A stretch of 64,000 nt of DNA from Trujillonella endophytica (GTDB lineage: Bacteria; Actinomycetota; Actinomycetes; Mycobacteriales; Geodermatophilaceae). Below the pieces are notes generated by a model. The model searched no databases and was not told the origin of the DNA. It saw only the letters and a list, made by a program, of their open reading frames with translations. A program made the position numbers and the translations under genes. Positions 1 through 9,141 of this stretch are shown here, piece after piece; the stretch's first letter is position 1, and each line of letters opens with the position of its first letter. The stretch is from positions 806,001 to 870,000 of the forward strand of contig NZ_JABGCI010000001.1 of assembly GCF_019799905.1 (NCBI RefSeq), in the 5' to 3' direction.

Positions 1-48
1 ATCGAGACGCAACTCAACCAGCGCAACTACGAAGGGTTCCTGAAGTAG
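1..48 (+). CDS. secY: SecY translocase subunit, 3' end only
   Basis: Only the last 15 codons and the TAG stop are present, reading [16 protein letters not shown] basic/polar tail ending in an NYEGFLK-like sequence directly before adk is typical of the C-terminus of actinobacterial SecY, the channel of the Sec protein-export translocon in the inner membrane. The stop overlaps the adk GTG start by one base (TAGTG), so the two genes are cotranscribed and probably translationally coupled. The identification rests on the tail and on the secY-adk-map order, because the body of the gene is outside the window. Confidence 0.8.
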   Translation: METQLNQRNYEGFLK

Positions 49-656
49 TGCGCGTCGTGCTGCTCGGCCCTCCGGGCGCGGGCAAGGGGACCCAGGCCCA
101 GATCATCGCCGGCCATCTCGCCGCGCCGGCCATCTCCACCGGCGACATCTTCCGCGCGAACGTCAGCGGCAGGACCGAGCTGGGGCAGAAGGCCAAGACC
201 TACATGGACGCCGGGGACCTGGTGCCCGACGAGGTCACGGTCGCCATGGTCAAGGACCGCCTCGCGGAACCGGACGCCAAGGCGGGCTTCCTGCTCGACG
301 GCTTCCCCCGGACCATCGCGCAGGCCGAGCAGCTCCGCGACTCGCTGGCCGAGCTGGGCAACGGCCTCGACCGGGTCCTGGAGCTGGTCGTGGACGAGGA
401 CGAGCTCGTCCGCCGGCTGTCCGGCCGCCGGATGCTCGTCGACGGCGAGTGGGTGCAGCGGTCCGACGACGAGCCGGAGACGGTGCGGCACCGCCTGCAG
501 GTATACCGGGAACAGACCGCCCCGCTGTCGGGCTTCTACGAGGGCGAGGGGCTGCTCGCGCGCATCGACGCCATCGGCAGTGTCGAGGACGTCACCGCGC
601 GGGCCCTCGAGGCCCTGGGGTGGAGCCCCCGGTCCGGGCAGCAGGCCGGCGCGTAG
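48..656 (+). CDS. adk: Adenylate kinase
   Basis: Cytosolic enzyme catalysing ATP + AMP = 2 ADP, setting the adenylate balance. The 202-residue protein has the P-loop GPPGAGKGT at residues 7-15, DGFPRT at about 84-89 and the [13 protein letters not shown] segment after the LID. The LID is the short form without a four-Cys zinc site, as is usual in actinobacteria. GTG at 48 is chosen because it gives the exact [11 protein letters not shown]-terminus and overlaps the secY stop. It lies between secY and map, the standard order at the end of the ribosomal protein cluster. Confidence 0.97.
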   Translation: MRVVLLGPPGAGKGTQAQIIAGHLAAPAISTGDIFRANVSGRTELGQKAKTYMDAGDLVPDEVTVAMVKDRLAEPDAKAGFLLDGFPRTIAQAEQLRDSLAELGNGLDRVLELVVDEDELVRRLSGRRMLVDGEWVQRSDDEPETVRHRLQVYREQTAPLSGFYEGEGLLARIDAIGSVEDVTARALEALGWSPRSGQQAGA

Positions 657-723
657 GCGCCGCTCGCAGATGTCGACCGGGATCCTCAGCCGCCTGCCCC
701 TGTTGGCGAAGTGGAGTGGACGG

Positions 724-1527
724 ATGATCCAGATCAAGACCCCGCACGAGCTCGAGCTCATGCGGGCAGCCGGCCTGGTGGTGAGCGGCGCCATCGCGGC
801 GGTGCGCGCGGCGGTGCGCCCCGGCGTCACCACCGGGGAGCTCGACGCCATCGCCGAGGACGCCATCCGCAGCGCGGGCGCCGTCCCGTCGTTCCTGGGC
901 TACCACGGCTTCACCGGCAGCATCTGCGCCTCGATCAACGACGAGATCGTGCACGGCATCCCGAACCCGACGCGGGCACTCGTCCAGGGCGACAACATCT
1001 CCATCGACTGCGGTGCCATCCTGAACGGGTGGCACGGCGACTCGGCCGTCACCGTGACCGTGGGGGAGCCCTCCGCCGAGGACGCCGCCCTCATGGCGGT
1101 CACCGAGCGGTCGATGTGGGCCGGGCTGGCCGCGGCGGTCGCGGGCAACCGGCTGACCGACATCAGCCACGCCGTCGAGCAGGTCATCACGGCCGAGGCA
1201 CACCCGTACGGCATCGTCGACCAGTACGGCGGGCACGGCATCGGCACCGAGATGCACCAGGACCCGCACGTGCTCAACCACGGGCGTCCCGGCCGCGGTC
1301 CGCGGCTGGTCCCGGGGCTGGCGCTCGCCATTGAACCCATGGTGACCGTGGGGGACCCGGCGACCGTCGAGCTGGAGGACGGCTGGACCGTCGTCACCAA
1401 GGACGGCTCGCGCGCCGCGCACTTCGAGCACACCGTGGCCGTCACCCCAGAGGGCCCCTGGGTCCTCACCGCGGAGGACGGCGGCGTCGCCGGGCTGGCC
1501 CCTTTCGGGATCGAGCCCCGCACCTGA
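724..1527 (+). CDS. map: Type I methionine aminopeptidase
   Basis: Removes the initiator methionine from nascent proteins in the cytosol. The start is ATG 724 (267 aa), with a GGAG seven bases upstream; the frame is open further upstream but the family N-terminus (MIQIKTPHELELM) begins here. The five metal ligands of the family are visible: Asp95 and Asp106 (ISIDCG and HGDSA), His in GGHGIGTEMH, Glu in AIEPM and Glu in HFEHT. It follows adk by 67 bases, as in many actinobacteria, and is followed by a 300-bp gap that holds the infA promoter. Confidence 0.96.
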   Translation: MIQIKTPHELELMRAAGLVVSGAIAAVRAAVRPGVTTGELDAIAEDAIRSAGAVPSFLGYHGFTGSICASINDEIVHGIPNPTRALVQGDNISIDCGAILNGWHGDSAVTVTVGEPSAEDAALMAVTERSMWAGLAAAVAGNRLTDISHAVEQVITAEAHPYGIVDQYGGHGIGTEMHQDPHVLNHGRPGRGPRLVPGLALAIEPMVTVGDPATVELEDGWTVVTKDGSRAAHFEHTVAVTPEGPWVLTAEDGGVAGLAPFGIEPRT

Positions 1528-1536
1528 GCACGGCTC

Positions 1537-1561
1537 CCGCCACGCGCGAGCGCACGGCGGG
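1537..1561 (+). terminator. Hairpin downstream of map
   Basis: CCCGCC at 1537-1542 can pair with GGCGGG at 1556-1561, with a GC-rich loop that can pair further internally. It starts 10 bases after the map stop. There is no T-run, so it is only a possible terminator. Confidence 0.35.
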
Positions 1562-1608
1562 TCCCCGCAGGGGGACGACGGCCGGTTCCGTCTGTGACCA
1601 GACCCCGG

Positions 1609-1638
1609 TTGGAGTCGTGGACCGGGGCGGGGTACAGT
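1609..1638 (+). promoter_or_regulatory. Candidate sigma-70 promoter for infA-rpmJ-rpsM operon
   Basis: TTGGAG (1609-1614) and TACAGT (1633-1638) are separated by 18 bp, matching the housekeeping -35/-10 pattern of actinobacteria. It lies in the 300-bp gap between map and infA and would give a leader of about 185 nt. The rest of the gap (1640-1828) has no convincing gene; it holds a 20-bp inverted repeat at 1691-1710 (GACGC..GCGTC) that could fold in the leader. Confidence 0.55.
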
Positions 1639-1828
1639 GAACGACGGCGTTCGCGCCGTCCTGTCGTCGTGCTGTGGCCGCATGACTCGGGACGCCCTCG
1701 CGAGAGCGTCTGCACCACCGCTCGTTCTGTCTCTCCGCATCCGACCCGCCGGGTACCGGCGTGGGCGCGCGGAGGACACAGCAGCACCACACACACCAGC
1801 AGCACCGATCAGGGAGGCCGTGTAGGGC

Positions 1829-2050
1829 ATGGCGAAGAAGGACGGGGCCATCGAGGTCGAGGGTCGCGTCGTCGAGCCGCTGCCCAACGCGATGTTCCGG
1901 GTGGAACTGCAGAACGGGCACCGGGTGCTCGCCCACATCAGCGGCAAGATGCGGCAGCACTACATCCGCATCCTGCCCGAGGACCGCGTGGTCGTGGAGC
2001 TCTCGCCCTACGACCTCACGCGCGGTCGCATCGTCTACCGGTACAAGTAA
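1829..2050 (+). CDS. infA: Translation initiation factor IF-1
   Basis: 73-residue S1-fold protein that occupies the ribosomal A site during initiation. The whole sequence from [12 protein letters not shown] to RGRIVYRYK follows the universal IF-1 pattern, including the central HISGKMR and the IRILPEDRV strand. GGGAGG at 1811-1816 is the likely Shine-Dalgarno, somewhat far from the ATG. It heads the run infA-rpmJ-rpsM-rpsK-rpsD-rpoA-rplQ and has its own candidate promoter upstream. Confidence 0.98.
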   Translation: MAKKDGAIEVEGRVVEPLPNAMFRVELQNGHRVLAHISGKMRQHYIRILPEDRVVVELSPYDLTRGRIVYRYK

Positions 2051-2126
2051 CCGCTGCACCGCGGCGTCCGGCCCCCCGGGCGGGCCGCGGTCGGCTCACG
2101 ATCGACAGGAATGAGGGGCGGCACCG

Positions 2127-2240
2127 GTGAAGGTCCAGCCGTCGGTGAAGAAGATCTGCGACAAGTGCAAGGTGATCCGCCGGCACGGCCGGGTCATGGT
2201 CATCTGCGACAACGCCCGCCACAAGCAGCGGCAGGGCTGA
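2127..2240 (+). CDS. rpmJ: 50S ribosomal protein L36
   Basis: A 37-codon gene with GTG start encoding [17 protein letters not shown].., the smallest protein of the large subunit. The zinc ligands of the C+ form of L36 are present: Cys11, Cys14, Cys27 and His32. This zinc-containing version is the one repressed under zinc limitation in bacteria that carry a second C- copy; no second copy is seen here. It sits 76 bases after infA and 15 bases before rpsM, the standard place. Confidence 0.96.
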   Translation: MKVQPSVKKICDKCKVIRRHGRVMVICDNARHKQRQG

Positions 2241-2255
2241 GGGAGTACCTGAGAC

Positions 2256-2636
2256 ATGGCACGACTGGCCGGCGTCGACCTCCCCCGCGAGAAGCGGATG
2301 GAGATCGCGCTCACCTACATCTACGGGATCGGCAAGACCCACGCCAAGGAGACCCTGGCGGCGACGGGCGTGAGCCCGGACCTGCGCGCCAAGGACCTCA
2401 GCGACGAGGACCTGCTGAAGCTGCGCGACTACATCGACGAGCACTTCCGCGTCGAGGGTGACCTCCGCCGCGAGGTGGCCGCCGACATCCGCCGCAAGGT
2501 GGAGATCGGGTGCTACCAGGGGCTGCGGCACCGGCGGGGACTCCCCGTCCACGGGCAGCGGACCAAGACCAATGCGCGCTCGAGCAAGGGCCCGCGCAAG
2601 ACCATCGCCGGCAAGAAGAAGGCCGGCAAGAAGTAA
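2256..2636 (+). CDS. rpsM: 30S ribosomal protein S13
   Basis: 126 residues, normal length. It has the N-terminal [16 protein letters not shown], the helix-turn segment [10 protein letters not shown] and the conserved [18 protein letters not shown] near the C-terminus, followed by a Lys-rich tail that reaches the decoding-centre tRNAs. S13 sits in the 30S head and contacts S19 and the 50S subunit in bridge B1. It is cotranscribed with rpmJ upstream and rpsK downstream. Confidence 0.98.
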   Translation: MARLAGVDLPREKRMEIALTYIYGIGKTHAKETLAATGVSPDLRAKDLSDEDLLKLRDYIDEHFRVEGDLRREVAADIRRKVEIGCYQGLRHRRGLPVHGQRTKTNARSSKGPRKTIAGKKKAGKK

Positions 2637-2645
2637 GCCGCTGAC

Positions 2646-2689
2646 GCGCGCCGTCGCAGCTACCCGTGAGGGCGGGAGCGACGGCGCGC
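2646..2689 (+). other. Hairpin between rpsM and rpsK
   Basis: A perfect 12-bp inverted repeat: GCGCGCCGTCGC at 2646-2657 and its complement at 2678-2689, with a 20-nt loop. It lies inside a ribosomal protein operon, so full termination is unlikely; it may mark mRNA processing, partial attenuation or a protein-binding site. Confidence 0.5.
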
Positions 2690-2735
2690 AGCGTGCTGCA
2701 TCTGGCCACTGAAACGCTGAAGGAACCGGAGAGAC

Positions 2736-3143
2736 ATGCCTCCCAGGGCTCGCGCCGCGGCTGGTGCCAAGAAGGTCCGCCGCAAGGAGAAGAAGAACGT
2801 CGCCCACGGCGCCGCGCACATCAAGAGCACCTTCAACAACACGATCGTGTCGATCACCGACCCCAACGGGAACGTGATCAGCTGGGCCTCGGCCGGGCAC
2901 GTCGGGTTCAAGGGCTCGCGCAAGTCGACCCCCTTCGCCGCGCAGATGGCGGCGGAGAACGCCGCCCGCAAGGCGCAGGAGCACGGCATGCGCAAGGTCG
3001 ACGTCTTCGTGAAGGGCCCCGGCTCCGGCCGGGAGACCGCGATCCGCTCCCTGCAGGCCACCGGCCTCGAGGTGGGTCAGATCCAGGACGTGACGCCGCA
3101 GCCGCACAACGGCTGCCGCCCCAAGAAGCGCCGCCGGGTCTGA
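2736..3143 (+). CDS. rpsK: 30S ribosomal protein S11
   Basis: 135 residues, with the family core [22 protein letters not shown], the [18 protein letters not shown] segment and the basic C-terminus [12 protein letters not shown]11 forms part of the 30S platform and the mRNA exit path. GGAGAG immediately upstream serves as the ribosome binding site for ATG 2736. It is separated from rpsM by a 99-base spacer that contains a hairpin, wider than most gaps in this cluster. Confidence 0.98.
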   Translation: MPPRARAAAGAKKVRRKEKKNVAHGAAHIKSTFNNTIVSITDPNGNVISWASAGHVGFKGSRKSTPFAAQMAAENAARKAQEHGMRKVDVFVKGPGSGRETAIRSLQATGLEVGQIQDVTPQPHNGCRPKKRRRV

Positions 3144-3178
3144 CCGGCCACTCACGAGACTGACGAGGAGTACCTGAC

Positions 3179-3805
3179 GTGGCCCGTTACACCGGAGCCG
3201 ACTGCCGCCTGTGCAGGCGCGAGAAGATGAAGCTGTTCCTCAAGGGCAGCAAGTGCGAGTCCCCCAAGTGCCCGATCGAGATCCGGCCGTACCCGCCGGG
3301 CGAGCACGGCCGTGGGCGCACCAAGGACAGCGAGTACCTGCTCCAGCTGCGCGAGAAGCAGAAGGCCCGCCGCATCTACGGCGTCCTGGAGAAGCAGTTC
3401 CGCGGTTACTACGAAGAGGCGAACAAGAAGTCGGGCAAGACCGGTGAGGTCCTGCTGCAGATCCTCGAGTCCCGCCTCGACAACGTGGTCTACCGGGCCG
3501 GCTTCGCCGAGTCCCGCGACATGGCGCGCCAGCTGGTGCGCCACGGCCACATCCGGGTGAACGGCCGCAAGGTCGACATCCCGTCCTTCCGGGTCGGCGC
3601 GAGCGACATCATCGAGGTCGCGGAGAAGTCGCGCACGATGCTGCCGTTCGAGATCGCCCAGGCCCGCGCCGGCGAGCGTCCCGTGCCGCCGTGGCTGGAG
3701 GTCATCACCAACCAGCTGCGGGTGCTCGTGCACAACGTCCCCGCGCGCCAGGTGATCGACACCCCGGTGCAGGAGCAGCTGATCGTCGAGCTCTACTCCA
3801 AGTAG
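3179..3805 (+). CDS. rpsD: 30S ribosomal protein S4
   Basis: 208 residues beginning at GTG 3179, preceded by GAGGAG at 3165-3170. S4 is a primary 16S rRNA-binding assembly protein and, in many bacteria, a translational regulator of its operon. The N-terminus has four cysteines (Cys9, Cys12, Cys26, Cys31), the zinc-binding C+ form. The S4 RNA-binding domain follows ([18 protein letters not shown], about residues 110-130). It belongs to the alpha operon with rpsM, rpsK and rpoA. Confidence 0.98.
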   Translation: MARYTGADCRLCRREKMKLFLKGSKCESPKCPIEIRPYPPGEHGRGRTKDSEYLLQLREKQKARRIYGVLEKQFRGYYEEANKKSGKTGEVLLQILESRLDNVVYRAGFAESRDMARQLVRHGHIRVNGRKVDIPSFRVGASDIIEVAEKSRTMLPFEIAQARAGERPVPPWLEVITNQLRVLVHNVPARQVIDTPVQEQLIVELYSK

Positions 3806-3830
3806 CCGCTCGCAGCACCACCCGCACGAA

Positions 3831-3866
3831 CGGCTCCGGCGGGCGGACCGATGTCCGCCGGAGCCG
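3831..3866 (+). other. Hairpin between rpsD and rpoA
   Basis: CGGCTCCGGCGG at 3831-3842 is perfectly complementary to 3855-3866, with a 12-nt loop that can be narrowed by two G-T pairs. It lies 25 bases after the rpsD stop. It may act as a partial terminator or processing site that sets the ratio of S4 to RNA polymerase alpha; no T-run follows. Confidence 0.5.
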
Positions 3867-3924
3867 GCACCACCCCCTCACGGCGTCATATGGCGGTCGC
3901 CGGAGGACACGAAGGAGAACGACC

Positions 3925-4989
3925 GTGCTCATCGCACAGCGCCCCACCCTGACCGAGGAGACGATCTCCGAGCAGCGCTCGCGGTTCGTCATCGAGCCGC
4001 TCGAGCCGGGCTTCGGCTACACGCTCGGCAACTCCCTGCGTCGCACCCTGCTGTCGTCGATCCCCGGTGCTGCCGTGACCAGCATCCGGATCGAGGGCAC
4101 CCTGCACGAGTTCACCACCGTGCCGGGCGTCAAGGAGGACGTCACCGAGATCATCCTGAACCTCAAGGGCCTCGTGGTCAGCTCCGACTCGGACGAGCCG
4201 GTGACCATGTACCTGCGCAAGCAGGGCCCCGGTGAGGTGACCGCGGCCGACATCGCGCCGCCGGCCGGCGTCGAGGTGCACAACCCCGAGCTGCACATCG
4301 CGACGCTGAACGGCAAGGGGCGGCTCGAGATCGAGCTGGTCGTCGAGCGTGGCCGCGGCTACGTGCCCGCGCCGCAGAACAAGCAGCCCGGCCAGGAGAT
4401 CGGCCGCATCCCCGTCGACTCGATCTACTCGCCGGTCCTCAAGGTCACCTACGCCGTCGAGGCCACCCGCGTCGAGCAGCGGACCGACTTCGACCGGCTC
4501 GTCGTCGACGTCGAGACCAAGCCGTCGATCGCCCCTCGCGACGCGATCGCCAGCGCCGGCTCCACGCTGGTCGAGCTGTTCGGCCTGCTGCGCGAGCTGA
4601 ACCTGGACGCCGAGGGCATCGAGGTCGGGCCCAGCCCGGCCGAGGCCGCCGACATCGCGAACTTCTCGATGCCGATCGAGGACATGGACCTCACCGTCCG
4701 GTCCTACAACTGCCTCAAGCGCGAGGGCGTGCACACCGTCGGTGAGCTCGTCACCCGCTCGGAGGCGGACCTCCTCGACATCCGCAACTTCGGGGCCAAG
4801 TCGATCGACGAGGTCAAGATGAAGCTGGCGGCCATGGGCCTGGCGCTCAAGGACAGCCCGCCCGGGTTCATCCCCAGCTCGATCGAGAGCTACGACGAGG
4901 GCTACGAGACCGACGCGTACCAGACCACCGGGTACGCCGACGGCGCCGACTACGGCGACGCCGTGTACCAGGAGACCGAGCAGCTCTGA
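3925..4989 (+). CDS. rpoA: RNA polymerase alpha subunit
   Basis: 354 residues. The alpha-NTD (about 1-230, [15 protein letters not shown]) dimerises and nucleates beta/beta' assembly; the alpha-CTD (about 250-315, [27 protein letters not shown]) contacts UP elements and activators. GTG 3925 is chosen because GAAGGAG lies eight bases upstream and the protein then begins [12 protein letters not shown]. The last ~35 residues form a Tyr/Asp/Glu/Gly-rich tail with six Tyr, common in actinobacterial alpha subunits but of no known function. Confidence 0.98.
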   Translation: MLIAQRPTLTEETISEQRSRFVIEPLEPGFGYTLGNSLRRTLLSSIPGAAVTSIRIEGTLHEFTTVPGVKEDVTEIILNLKGLVVSSDSDEPVTMYLRKQGPGEVTAADIAPPAGVEVHNPELHIATLNGKGRLEIELVVERGRGYVPAPQNKQPGQEIGRIPVDSIYSPVLKVTYAVEATRVEQRTDFDRLVVDVETKPSIAPRDAIASAGSTLVELFGLLRELNLDAEGIEVGPSPAEAADIANFSMPIEDMDLTVRSYNCLKREGVHTVGELVTRSEADLLDIRNFGAKSIDEVKMKLAAMGLALKDSPPGFIPSSIESYDEGYETDAYQTTGYADGADYGDAVYQETEQL

Positions 4990-4995
4990 GCACTC

Positions 4996-5034
4996 CGGCG
5001 CCGGACGGCGGGCACGCCCCGCCGTCCGGCGCCG
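4996..5034 (+). terminator. Strong hairpin after rpoA
   Basis: A perfect 17-bp inverted repeat (4996-5012 with 5018-5034) with a 5-nt loop, starting seven bases after the rpoA stop. No T-run follows, as is usual for high-GC actinobacterial terminators. It may separate rpoA from rplQ, or let only part of transcription read through. Confidence 0.7.
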
Positions 5035-5168
5035 TCTCGGTGACCGCCACACTGGTCGCCGAGGCACCCCAGCGCAGCCACCTCCGCCCTCCTGGCGCGG
5101 GGCGAGGCGACGACAGCACCACGGAATGCAGCCGGCACGCCCGCCCGGCAGCCTGAGGAAGGACCGAC

Positions 5169-5813
5169 ATGCCCACCCCCACCAAGGGCCCCCGTCTCGG
5201 CGGTTCCCCGTCGCACGAGCGGCTGATGCTGGCGAACCTGGCCACCTCGCTGTTCGAGCACGGCCGGATCACCACCACCGAGGCGAAGGCCAAGCGGCTG
5301 CGCCCGCTGGCCGAGAAGCTGGTGACCATGGCCAAGCGCGGTGACCTGCACGCTCGTCGCCAGGTCATGACGACGATCCGTGACAAGGACGTCGTCCACC
5401 ACCTCTTCGCCGAGATCGGGCCTCGCTACGAGAACCGCCCCGGTGGCTACACGCGCATCACCAAGGTCGGTCCGCGTAAGGGCGACAACGCCCCCATGGC
5501 CGTCATCGAGCTGGTCGAGGCCCTGACCGTCGGTCAGCAGGCCGTCGGCGAGGCCGAGGCCGCCCGTGGCACCCAGTTCACCAAGCGGACCGGGTCGTCC
5601 GCGGCCAGCGGTGAGGTCACGGCCGACGCGCTGGAGTCCGCGGACGCCACCGACGAGGCGGCGACCGAGGCCGAGGCCACCGACGTCGAGGACACCGAGG
5701 TCGAGGCCGCTGACGCGGACGCCACCGACGAGGCCGCTGCCGACGAGGCCGCTCCCGAGGCCACCGACGAGACCCCGGCGGACGACGCCGAGGACGCGGA
5801 CGGCGCCAAGTGA
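5169..5813 (+). CDS. rplQ: 50S ribosomal protein L17 with long acidic tail
   Basis: The first ~125 residues are ordinary L17 ([28 protein letters not shown].., [22 protein letters not shown]), a protein near the peptide exit tunnel of the 50S subunit. GAGGAAGGA lies just before ATG 5169. The remaining ~85 residues are almost only Ala, Asp, Glu, Thr and Val in an imperfect ATDEA/ATDVE-like pattern, so the protein is 214 aa rather than 115-180. The tail is probably disordered and would lie on the ribosome surface near the exit site. It overlaps the next small frame by 4 bases. Confidence 0.97.
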   Translation: MPTPTKGPRLGGSPSHERLMLANLATSLFEHGRITTTEAKAKRLRPLAEKLVTMAKRGDLHARRQVMTTIRDKDVVHHLFAEIGPRYENRPGGYTRITKVGPRKGDNAPMAVIELVEALTVGQQAVGEAEAARGTQFTKRTGSSAASGEVTADALESADATDEAATEAEATDVEDTEVEAADADATDEAAADEAAPEATDETPADDAEDADGAK

Positions 5814-6112
5814 CGACGCCCGGCGGCGACACCTCGCCGGCCGCGACCGGGTCGGACCCCACCCAGCCCGCGGTGGACCCGGAAGCTCAGGAGATCGTCA
5901 CGGACGTCTTCAACCCCGACGGCGACCACCAGGACGACGGCAAGGTCACCCCGCAGCCGACCGCCGAGAACCTCGCGGTGGTCGAGGGCTCGAACCTCTC
6001 GCCCGAGGTGGCCGCGGCCGCCGCCGCGGAGATCGAGGCCGCCGAGATCGGTGACGCCGCCTCCGCCAGCACGCACGCGCCCGGTGGGGACTCCGCCCCC
6101 GACCCCGCCTGA
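5810..6112 (+). CDS. Small acidic Ala/Asp/Pro-rich hypothetical protein
   Basis: 100 codons from a GTG that overlaps the rplQ stop in a GTGA junction, which suggests translational coupling to L17. The product has no signal peptide, membrane segment or motif that I recognise. It is rich in Ala, Asp, Glu, Pro and Thr, resembling the L17 tail in composition. G/C at most third positions is compatible with real coding. It runs 62 bases into the open frame of truA, so either this gene is real and truA starts late, or it is a by-product of the acidic tail region. No function is proposed. Confidence 0.5.
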   Translation: MTTPGGDTSPAATGSDPTQPAVDPEAQEIVTDVFNPDGDHQDDGKVTPQPTAENLAVVEGSNLSPEVAAAAAAEIEAAEIGDAASASTHAPGGDSAPDPA

Positions 6113-6998
6113 CGTCCTGGACACGCACGACCTCGACGAGCCCGCCCCCGACCCCTGGGGCGGGCTCGTCCGTCTCCCGGCCGGTTCCCCCGCCGGCCTG
6201 GTCCGGCTGCGCTTCGACGTCGCCTACGACGGGACGGCACTGCACGGCTGGGCCCGCCAGCCGGCCCAGCGGACCGTGCAGGCGGACCTGGAGGAGGGGC
6301 TGGCGCGGGTGCTGCGCCGGCCGGTGTCGCTGACGGTCGCCGGCCGGACCGACGCGGGGGTGCACGCGACGGGCCAGGTGGCCCACGCGGACGTGCCGCT
6401 CGCCCTGTGGGAGGAGCAGCGGGCGAAGCTGGTCCGCCGGCTGCGCGGCGTGCTGCCGGGCGACATCGGCGTCCGTGCCGTCCGCGAGGTCCCCGCCGAG
6501 TTCGACGCCCGCTTCGGCGCGCTCGCCCGGCACTACGTCTACCGCCTCACCGACGTCGACGCGGGCCCGGAGCCGCTGCGCCGGGCCGACACCGTCGGCT
6601 GGCCACGGCGCCTGGACGCCGACGCGATGGCGGAGGCCGCCGCCCCGTTGGTCGGGCTGCACGACTTCGCCGCCTACTGCCGCCGCCGTGAGGGCGCGAC
6701 CACGATCCGCACCCTGCTGGACCTGCGGGTCGAGCGCGAGGGCGACCTGATCCGCGTGCACGCCTCCGCGGACGCGTTCTGCCACTCGATGGTGCGCAGC
6801 CTCGTCGGCGCGCTGACCGCGGTGGGGGAGGGACGGCGTCCGCCCGGGTGGCCGGCCGCGCTGCTGGCGGCCACGGAGCGCTCCAGCGAGGTCCCCGTCG
6901 TCCCCCCGGGCGGGCTCACCCTGGTCGCGGTGGACTACCCGCCCGACGAGGAGCTCGCCGCCCGGGCCGTGGTGACCCGGGCCCTCAGGCCGAGCTGA
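6051..6998 (+). CDS. truA: tRNA pseudouridine(38-40) synthase TruA
   Basis: Converts uridines 38-40 in the tRNA anticodon arm to pseudouridine. The core begins at [20 protein letters not shown] (about residue 51 on this start) and carries the catalytic Asp in [15 protein letters not shown] (Asp101). HYVYRLTD and [13 protein letters not shown] are further family blocks. The true start is unsure: GTG 6051 and GTG 6084 are both in frame, neither has a good Shine-Dalgarno, and the ~50 extra residues are Pro-rich and not part of the fold. rplQ-truA order is standard. Its 3' end overlaps the convergent neighbour by 14 bases. Confidence 0.93.
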   Translation: MTPPPPARTRPVGTPPPTPPDVLDTHDLDEPAPDPWGGLVRLPAGSPAGLVRLRFDVAYDGTALHGWARQPAQRTVQADLEEGLARVLRRPVSLTVAGRTDAGVHATGQVAHADVPLALWEEQRAKLVRRLRGVLPGDIGVRAVREVPAEFDARFGALARHYVYRLTDVDAGPEPLRRADTVGWPRRLDADAMAEAAAPLVGLHDFAAYCRRREGATTIRTLLDLRVEREGDLIRVHASADAFCHSMVRSLVGALTAVGEGRRPPGWPAALLAATERSSEVPVVPPGGLTLVAVDYPPDEELAARAVVTRALRPS

Positions 6999-7647
6999 CG
7001 GCGTCCGCGATCGGGGTCGTGCCGGAGACGAGCTCCAGCACCGCGCCGTCCCGGGGCGCGTCGAGCAGGGCGACCAGCACGGCGGCGACGTCGTCGCGCG
7101 GGATCGACCCCCGCCCGACCGAGCGCGCCAGCGTGACGCGGCCGGTGCCGGGGTCGTCGGTCAGCCCGCCGGGCCGGAGCACCGTGACCGCGAGCGCCGG
7201 CCGGCCCAGCAGCGCCTCCTCGGCGGCGAGCTTGGCGCGCAGGTAGGCGGTGAACGCCTCGTCGACGCCCTCTGGGGTGGCGCCGTCGCGGACGAGGTCG
7301 ACGCCCATCGAGGACACGAGGAGGTAGGTGCACACGCCGGCCTGCTCGGCCGCCTCGGCGAGCAGGACGGCGGCGGCCCGGTCGACGGTGTCCTTGCGCG
7401 CGATGCCGCTGCCCGGCCCCGCGCCGGCCGCGAACACGACCGCGTCGGCGCCGCGGACGACCGTGGCGATGTCGTCGGCCGACGCCGCCTCGAGGTCGAG
7501 CACCGCCGCCTCGACGCCGTCGTCGGTCAGGTCGGAGCGGTGCGCGGGGTTGCGCACGATGCCGACGACGGTGTCCCCGCGAGCGGACAGCAGGCGGCCG
7601 AGACGGCGGGCGACCTGCCCGTGGGCTCCGGCGACGACGATCCGCAT
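6985..7647 (-). CDS. NAD(P)-binding atypical SDR-family protein
   Basis: 220 residues starting [20 protein letters not shown], a Rossmann GxxGxxxRxL dinucleotide-binding motif of the NAD(P)H-binding NmrA/atypical SDR group. [14 protein letters not shown] near residue 155-170 and the VSSMGVDL strand before it fit that family. No Tyr-xxx-Lys catalytic pair of classical SDRs is evident (the nearest is [10 protein letters not shown]), so it may be a reductase or a redox sensor. Substrate unknown. It converges on truA with a 14-base overlap and lies 9 bases downstream of the mobA-like gene, probably in one operon with it. Confidence 0.8.
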   Translation of the reverse strand: MRIVVAGAHGQVARRLGRLLSARGDTVVGIVRNPAHRSDLTDDGVEAAVLDLEAASADDIATVVRGADAVVFAAGAGPGSGIARKDTVDRAAAVLLAEAAEQAGVCTYLLVSSMGVDLVRDGATPEGVDEAFTAYLRAKLAAEEALLGRPALAVTVLRPGGLTDDPGTGRVTLARSVGRGSIPRDDVAAVLVALLDAPRDGAVLELVSGTTPIADAVSSA

Positions 7648-7656
7648 GTCCGGCCC

Positions 7657-8265
7657 CTACCCGCTGGTGGGGGCGGCACTCCCCGCCGCGGCGGCCGCGG
7701 CCCGGGCGCGGGCCAGGTCCGCGGGGGTGTCGCAGTCGGTCCAGGGCGCCGGCCGGCCGGGCTCCACAGGGGCACGCCACCGGGTCACCGCGAGCGGCGC
7801 CAGGACCCGGCGGACCGGCGCGTGGGCCGCCGCGCCGGCCAGCGCGGTCCGCAGCGCCGCGGTGCGCCACACGCCCAGCAGCAGCTGGTCGCGGCCGGCG
7901 TCGTCCACGACGAGCACCCCGTCGCCGGTCAGCCGCTCGCGCAGCTGCCGGACGAGGTCCGCGGTGAGGAACGGCAGGTCCCCAGCCAGGACGGCGACGA
8001 CGTCGGTGTCCACCCGCCCGAGGCCGGCGCGCATCGCGGCCACCGGCCCACCGCCCGCAGGCTCCTCGCGCAGCACCTCGACGCCGGCGGGCACCCGCTG
8101 GGGCGGGCCCACCACGATCCGCGGCCGCGCGTCGGCGACGGCGGAGAGGACGGCGGCGAGCATCGAGCGCCCGCCGACCTCGAGCTGGGGCTTGGCCTGC
8201 CCACCCAGACGGGCCGCCCGCCCCCCGGCCAGGACGACGGCGGCGTAGGGCGGCAGCGCGGGCAC
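7657..8265 (-). CDS. mobA: MobA-like molybdenum cofactor nucleotidyltransferase
   Basis: NTP-transferase of the MobA type, which attaches GMP to molybdopterin (or CMP, in the MocA branch). The N-terminus has the signature [18 protein letters not shown], then [10 protein letters not shown] with the metal-binding Asp, and [10 protein letters not shown] near the C-terminus. GTG 8265 (202 aa) is chosen because it places LAGG 12 residues in and lies six bases after a TACGGT -10-like box; longer frames would run into divergent fdhD. The fdhD/mog/moaC/moeA neighbours support the cofactor role. Confidence 0.85.
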   Translation of the reverse strand: MPALPPYAAVVLAGGRAARLGGQAKPQLEVGGRSMLAAVLSAVADARPRIVVGPPQRVPAGVEVLREEPAGGGPVAAMRAGLGRVDTDVVAVLAGDLPFLTADLVRQLRERLTGDGVLVVDDAGRDQLLLGVWRTAALRTALAGAAAHAPVRRVLAPLAVTRWRAPVEPGRPAPWTDCDTPADLARARAAAAAAGSAAPTSG

Positions 8266-8306
8266 GAGCGAACCGTACGGCCGCGGCGTGGGTACCGTCG
8301 CCCGAC

Positions 8307-9134
8307 GTGGGACGAGTGACGAGCCGGACACCGGTGCTGCGCATCCGCGGGGAGCACCGCACGACGCGCCCGGACACCGTGGCGGCCGAGGAGCCACTGG
8401 AGATCCGGCTGTCGGGCACCCCGCTGGCGGTCACCATGCGCACGCCCGGGGACGACTTCGACCTCGTGCACGGCTTCCTCGCGACCGAGGGGGTCATCGC
8501 CTCCGACGCCGACGTCCTGGCCCTGCGCTACTGCGACTCGGTCGACGCCGAGGGCCGCAACACCTACAACGTCGTCGACGTCGACCTGGCCCCGGGCGTC
8601 GAGGCGCCGGACACCGCGCTGGACCGCAACTTCCTGACCTCCAGCTCCTGCGGGGTCTGCGGGAAGGCGAGCATCGACGCCATCCGCACCCGCACCCGGC
8701 ACGACGTCGCCGCCGACGGCGTCCGGCTGCCGCTGGCCACCCTGCTCGCCCTGCCCGACCGGCTGCGCGCCGCCCAGCAGGTGTTCGAGAAGACCGGCGG
8801 GCTGCACGCGGCGGGGCTGTTCACCGCCGACGGCGAGCTGGTGGCGCTGCGCGAGGACGTGGGGCGGCACAACGCCGTCGACAAGGTGGTGGGCGACGCG
8901 CTCCGTGCGGGCCGGCTGCCGCTGGCCGGGCACGTGCTCATGGTGAGCGGCCGCGCGAGCTTCGAGCTCACGCAGAAGGCGGCGATGGCCGGCATCCCGG
9001 TGCTGGCCGCGGTGTCCGCGCCGTCGTCCCTCGCGGTGGAGCTGGCCGCCGACGTCGGCATCACGCTGGTCGGCTTCCTCCGCGGCGACGGCTGCAACGT
9101 CTACACGCGGACCGATCGGATCCAGCTCCCCTGA
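8307..9134 (+). CDS. fdhD: Formate dehydrogenase accessory sulfurtransferase FdhD
   Basis: Passes sulfur from the IscS desulfurase to the molybdenum cofactor so that formate dehydrogenase becomes active. 275 residues with the essential CxxC loop SSSCGVCGK (Cys115, Cys118), the N-terminal [10 protein letters not shown] and the nucleotide-binding [18 protein letters not shown] 8307 lies eight bases after TACCGT, so the mRNA may be leaderless. It is divergent from the mobA-like gene with only 41 bases between starts. No formate dehydrogenase gene is in this window. Confidence 0.95.
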   Translation: MGRVTSRTPVLRIRGEHRTTRPDTVAAEEPLEIRLSGTPLAVTMRTPGDDFDLVHGFLATEGVIASDADVLALRYCDSVDAEGRNTYNVVDVDLAPGVEAPDTALDRNFLTSSSCGVCGKASIDAIRTRTRHDVAADGVRLPLATLLALPDRLRAAQQVFEKTGGLHAAGLFTADGELVALREDVGRHNAVDKVVGDALRAGRLPLAGHVLMVSGRASFELTQKAAMAGIPVLAAVSAPSSLAVELAADVGITLVGFLRGDGCNVYTRTDRIQLP

Positions 9135-9141
9135 TGGCCTC

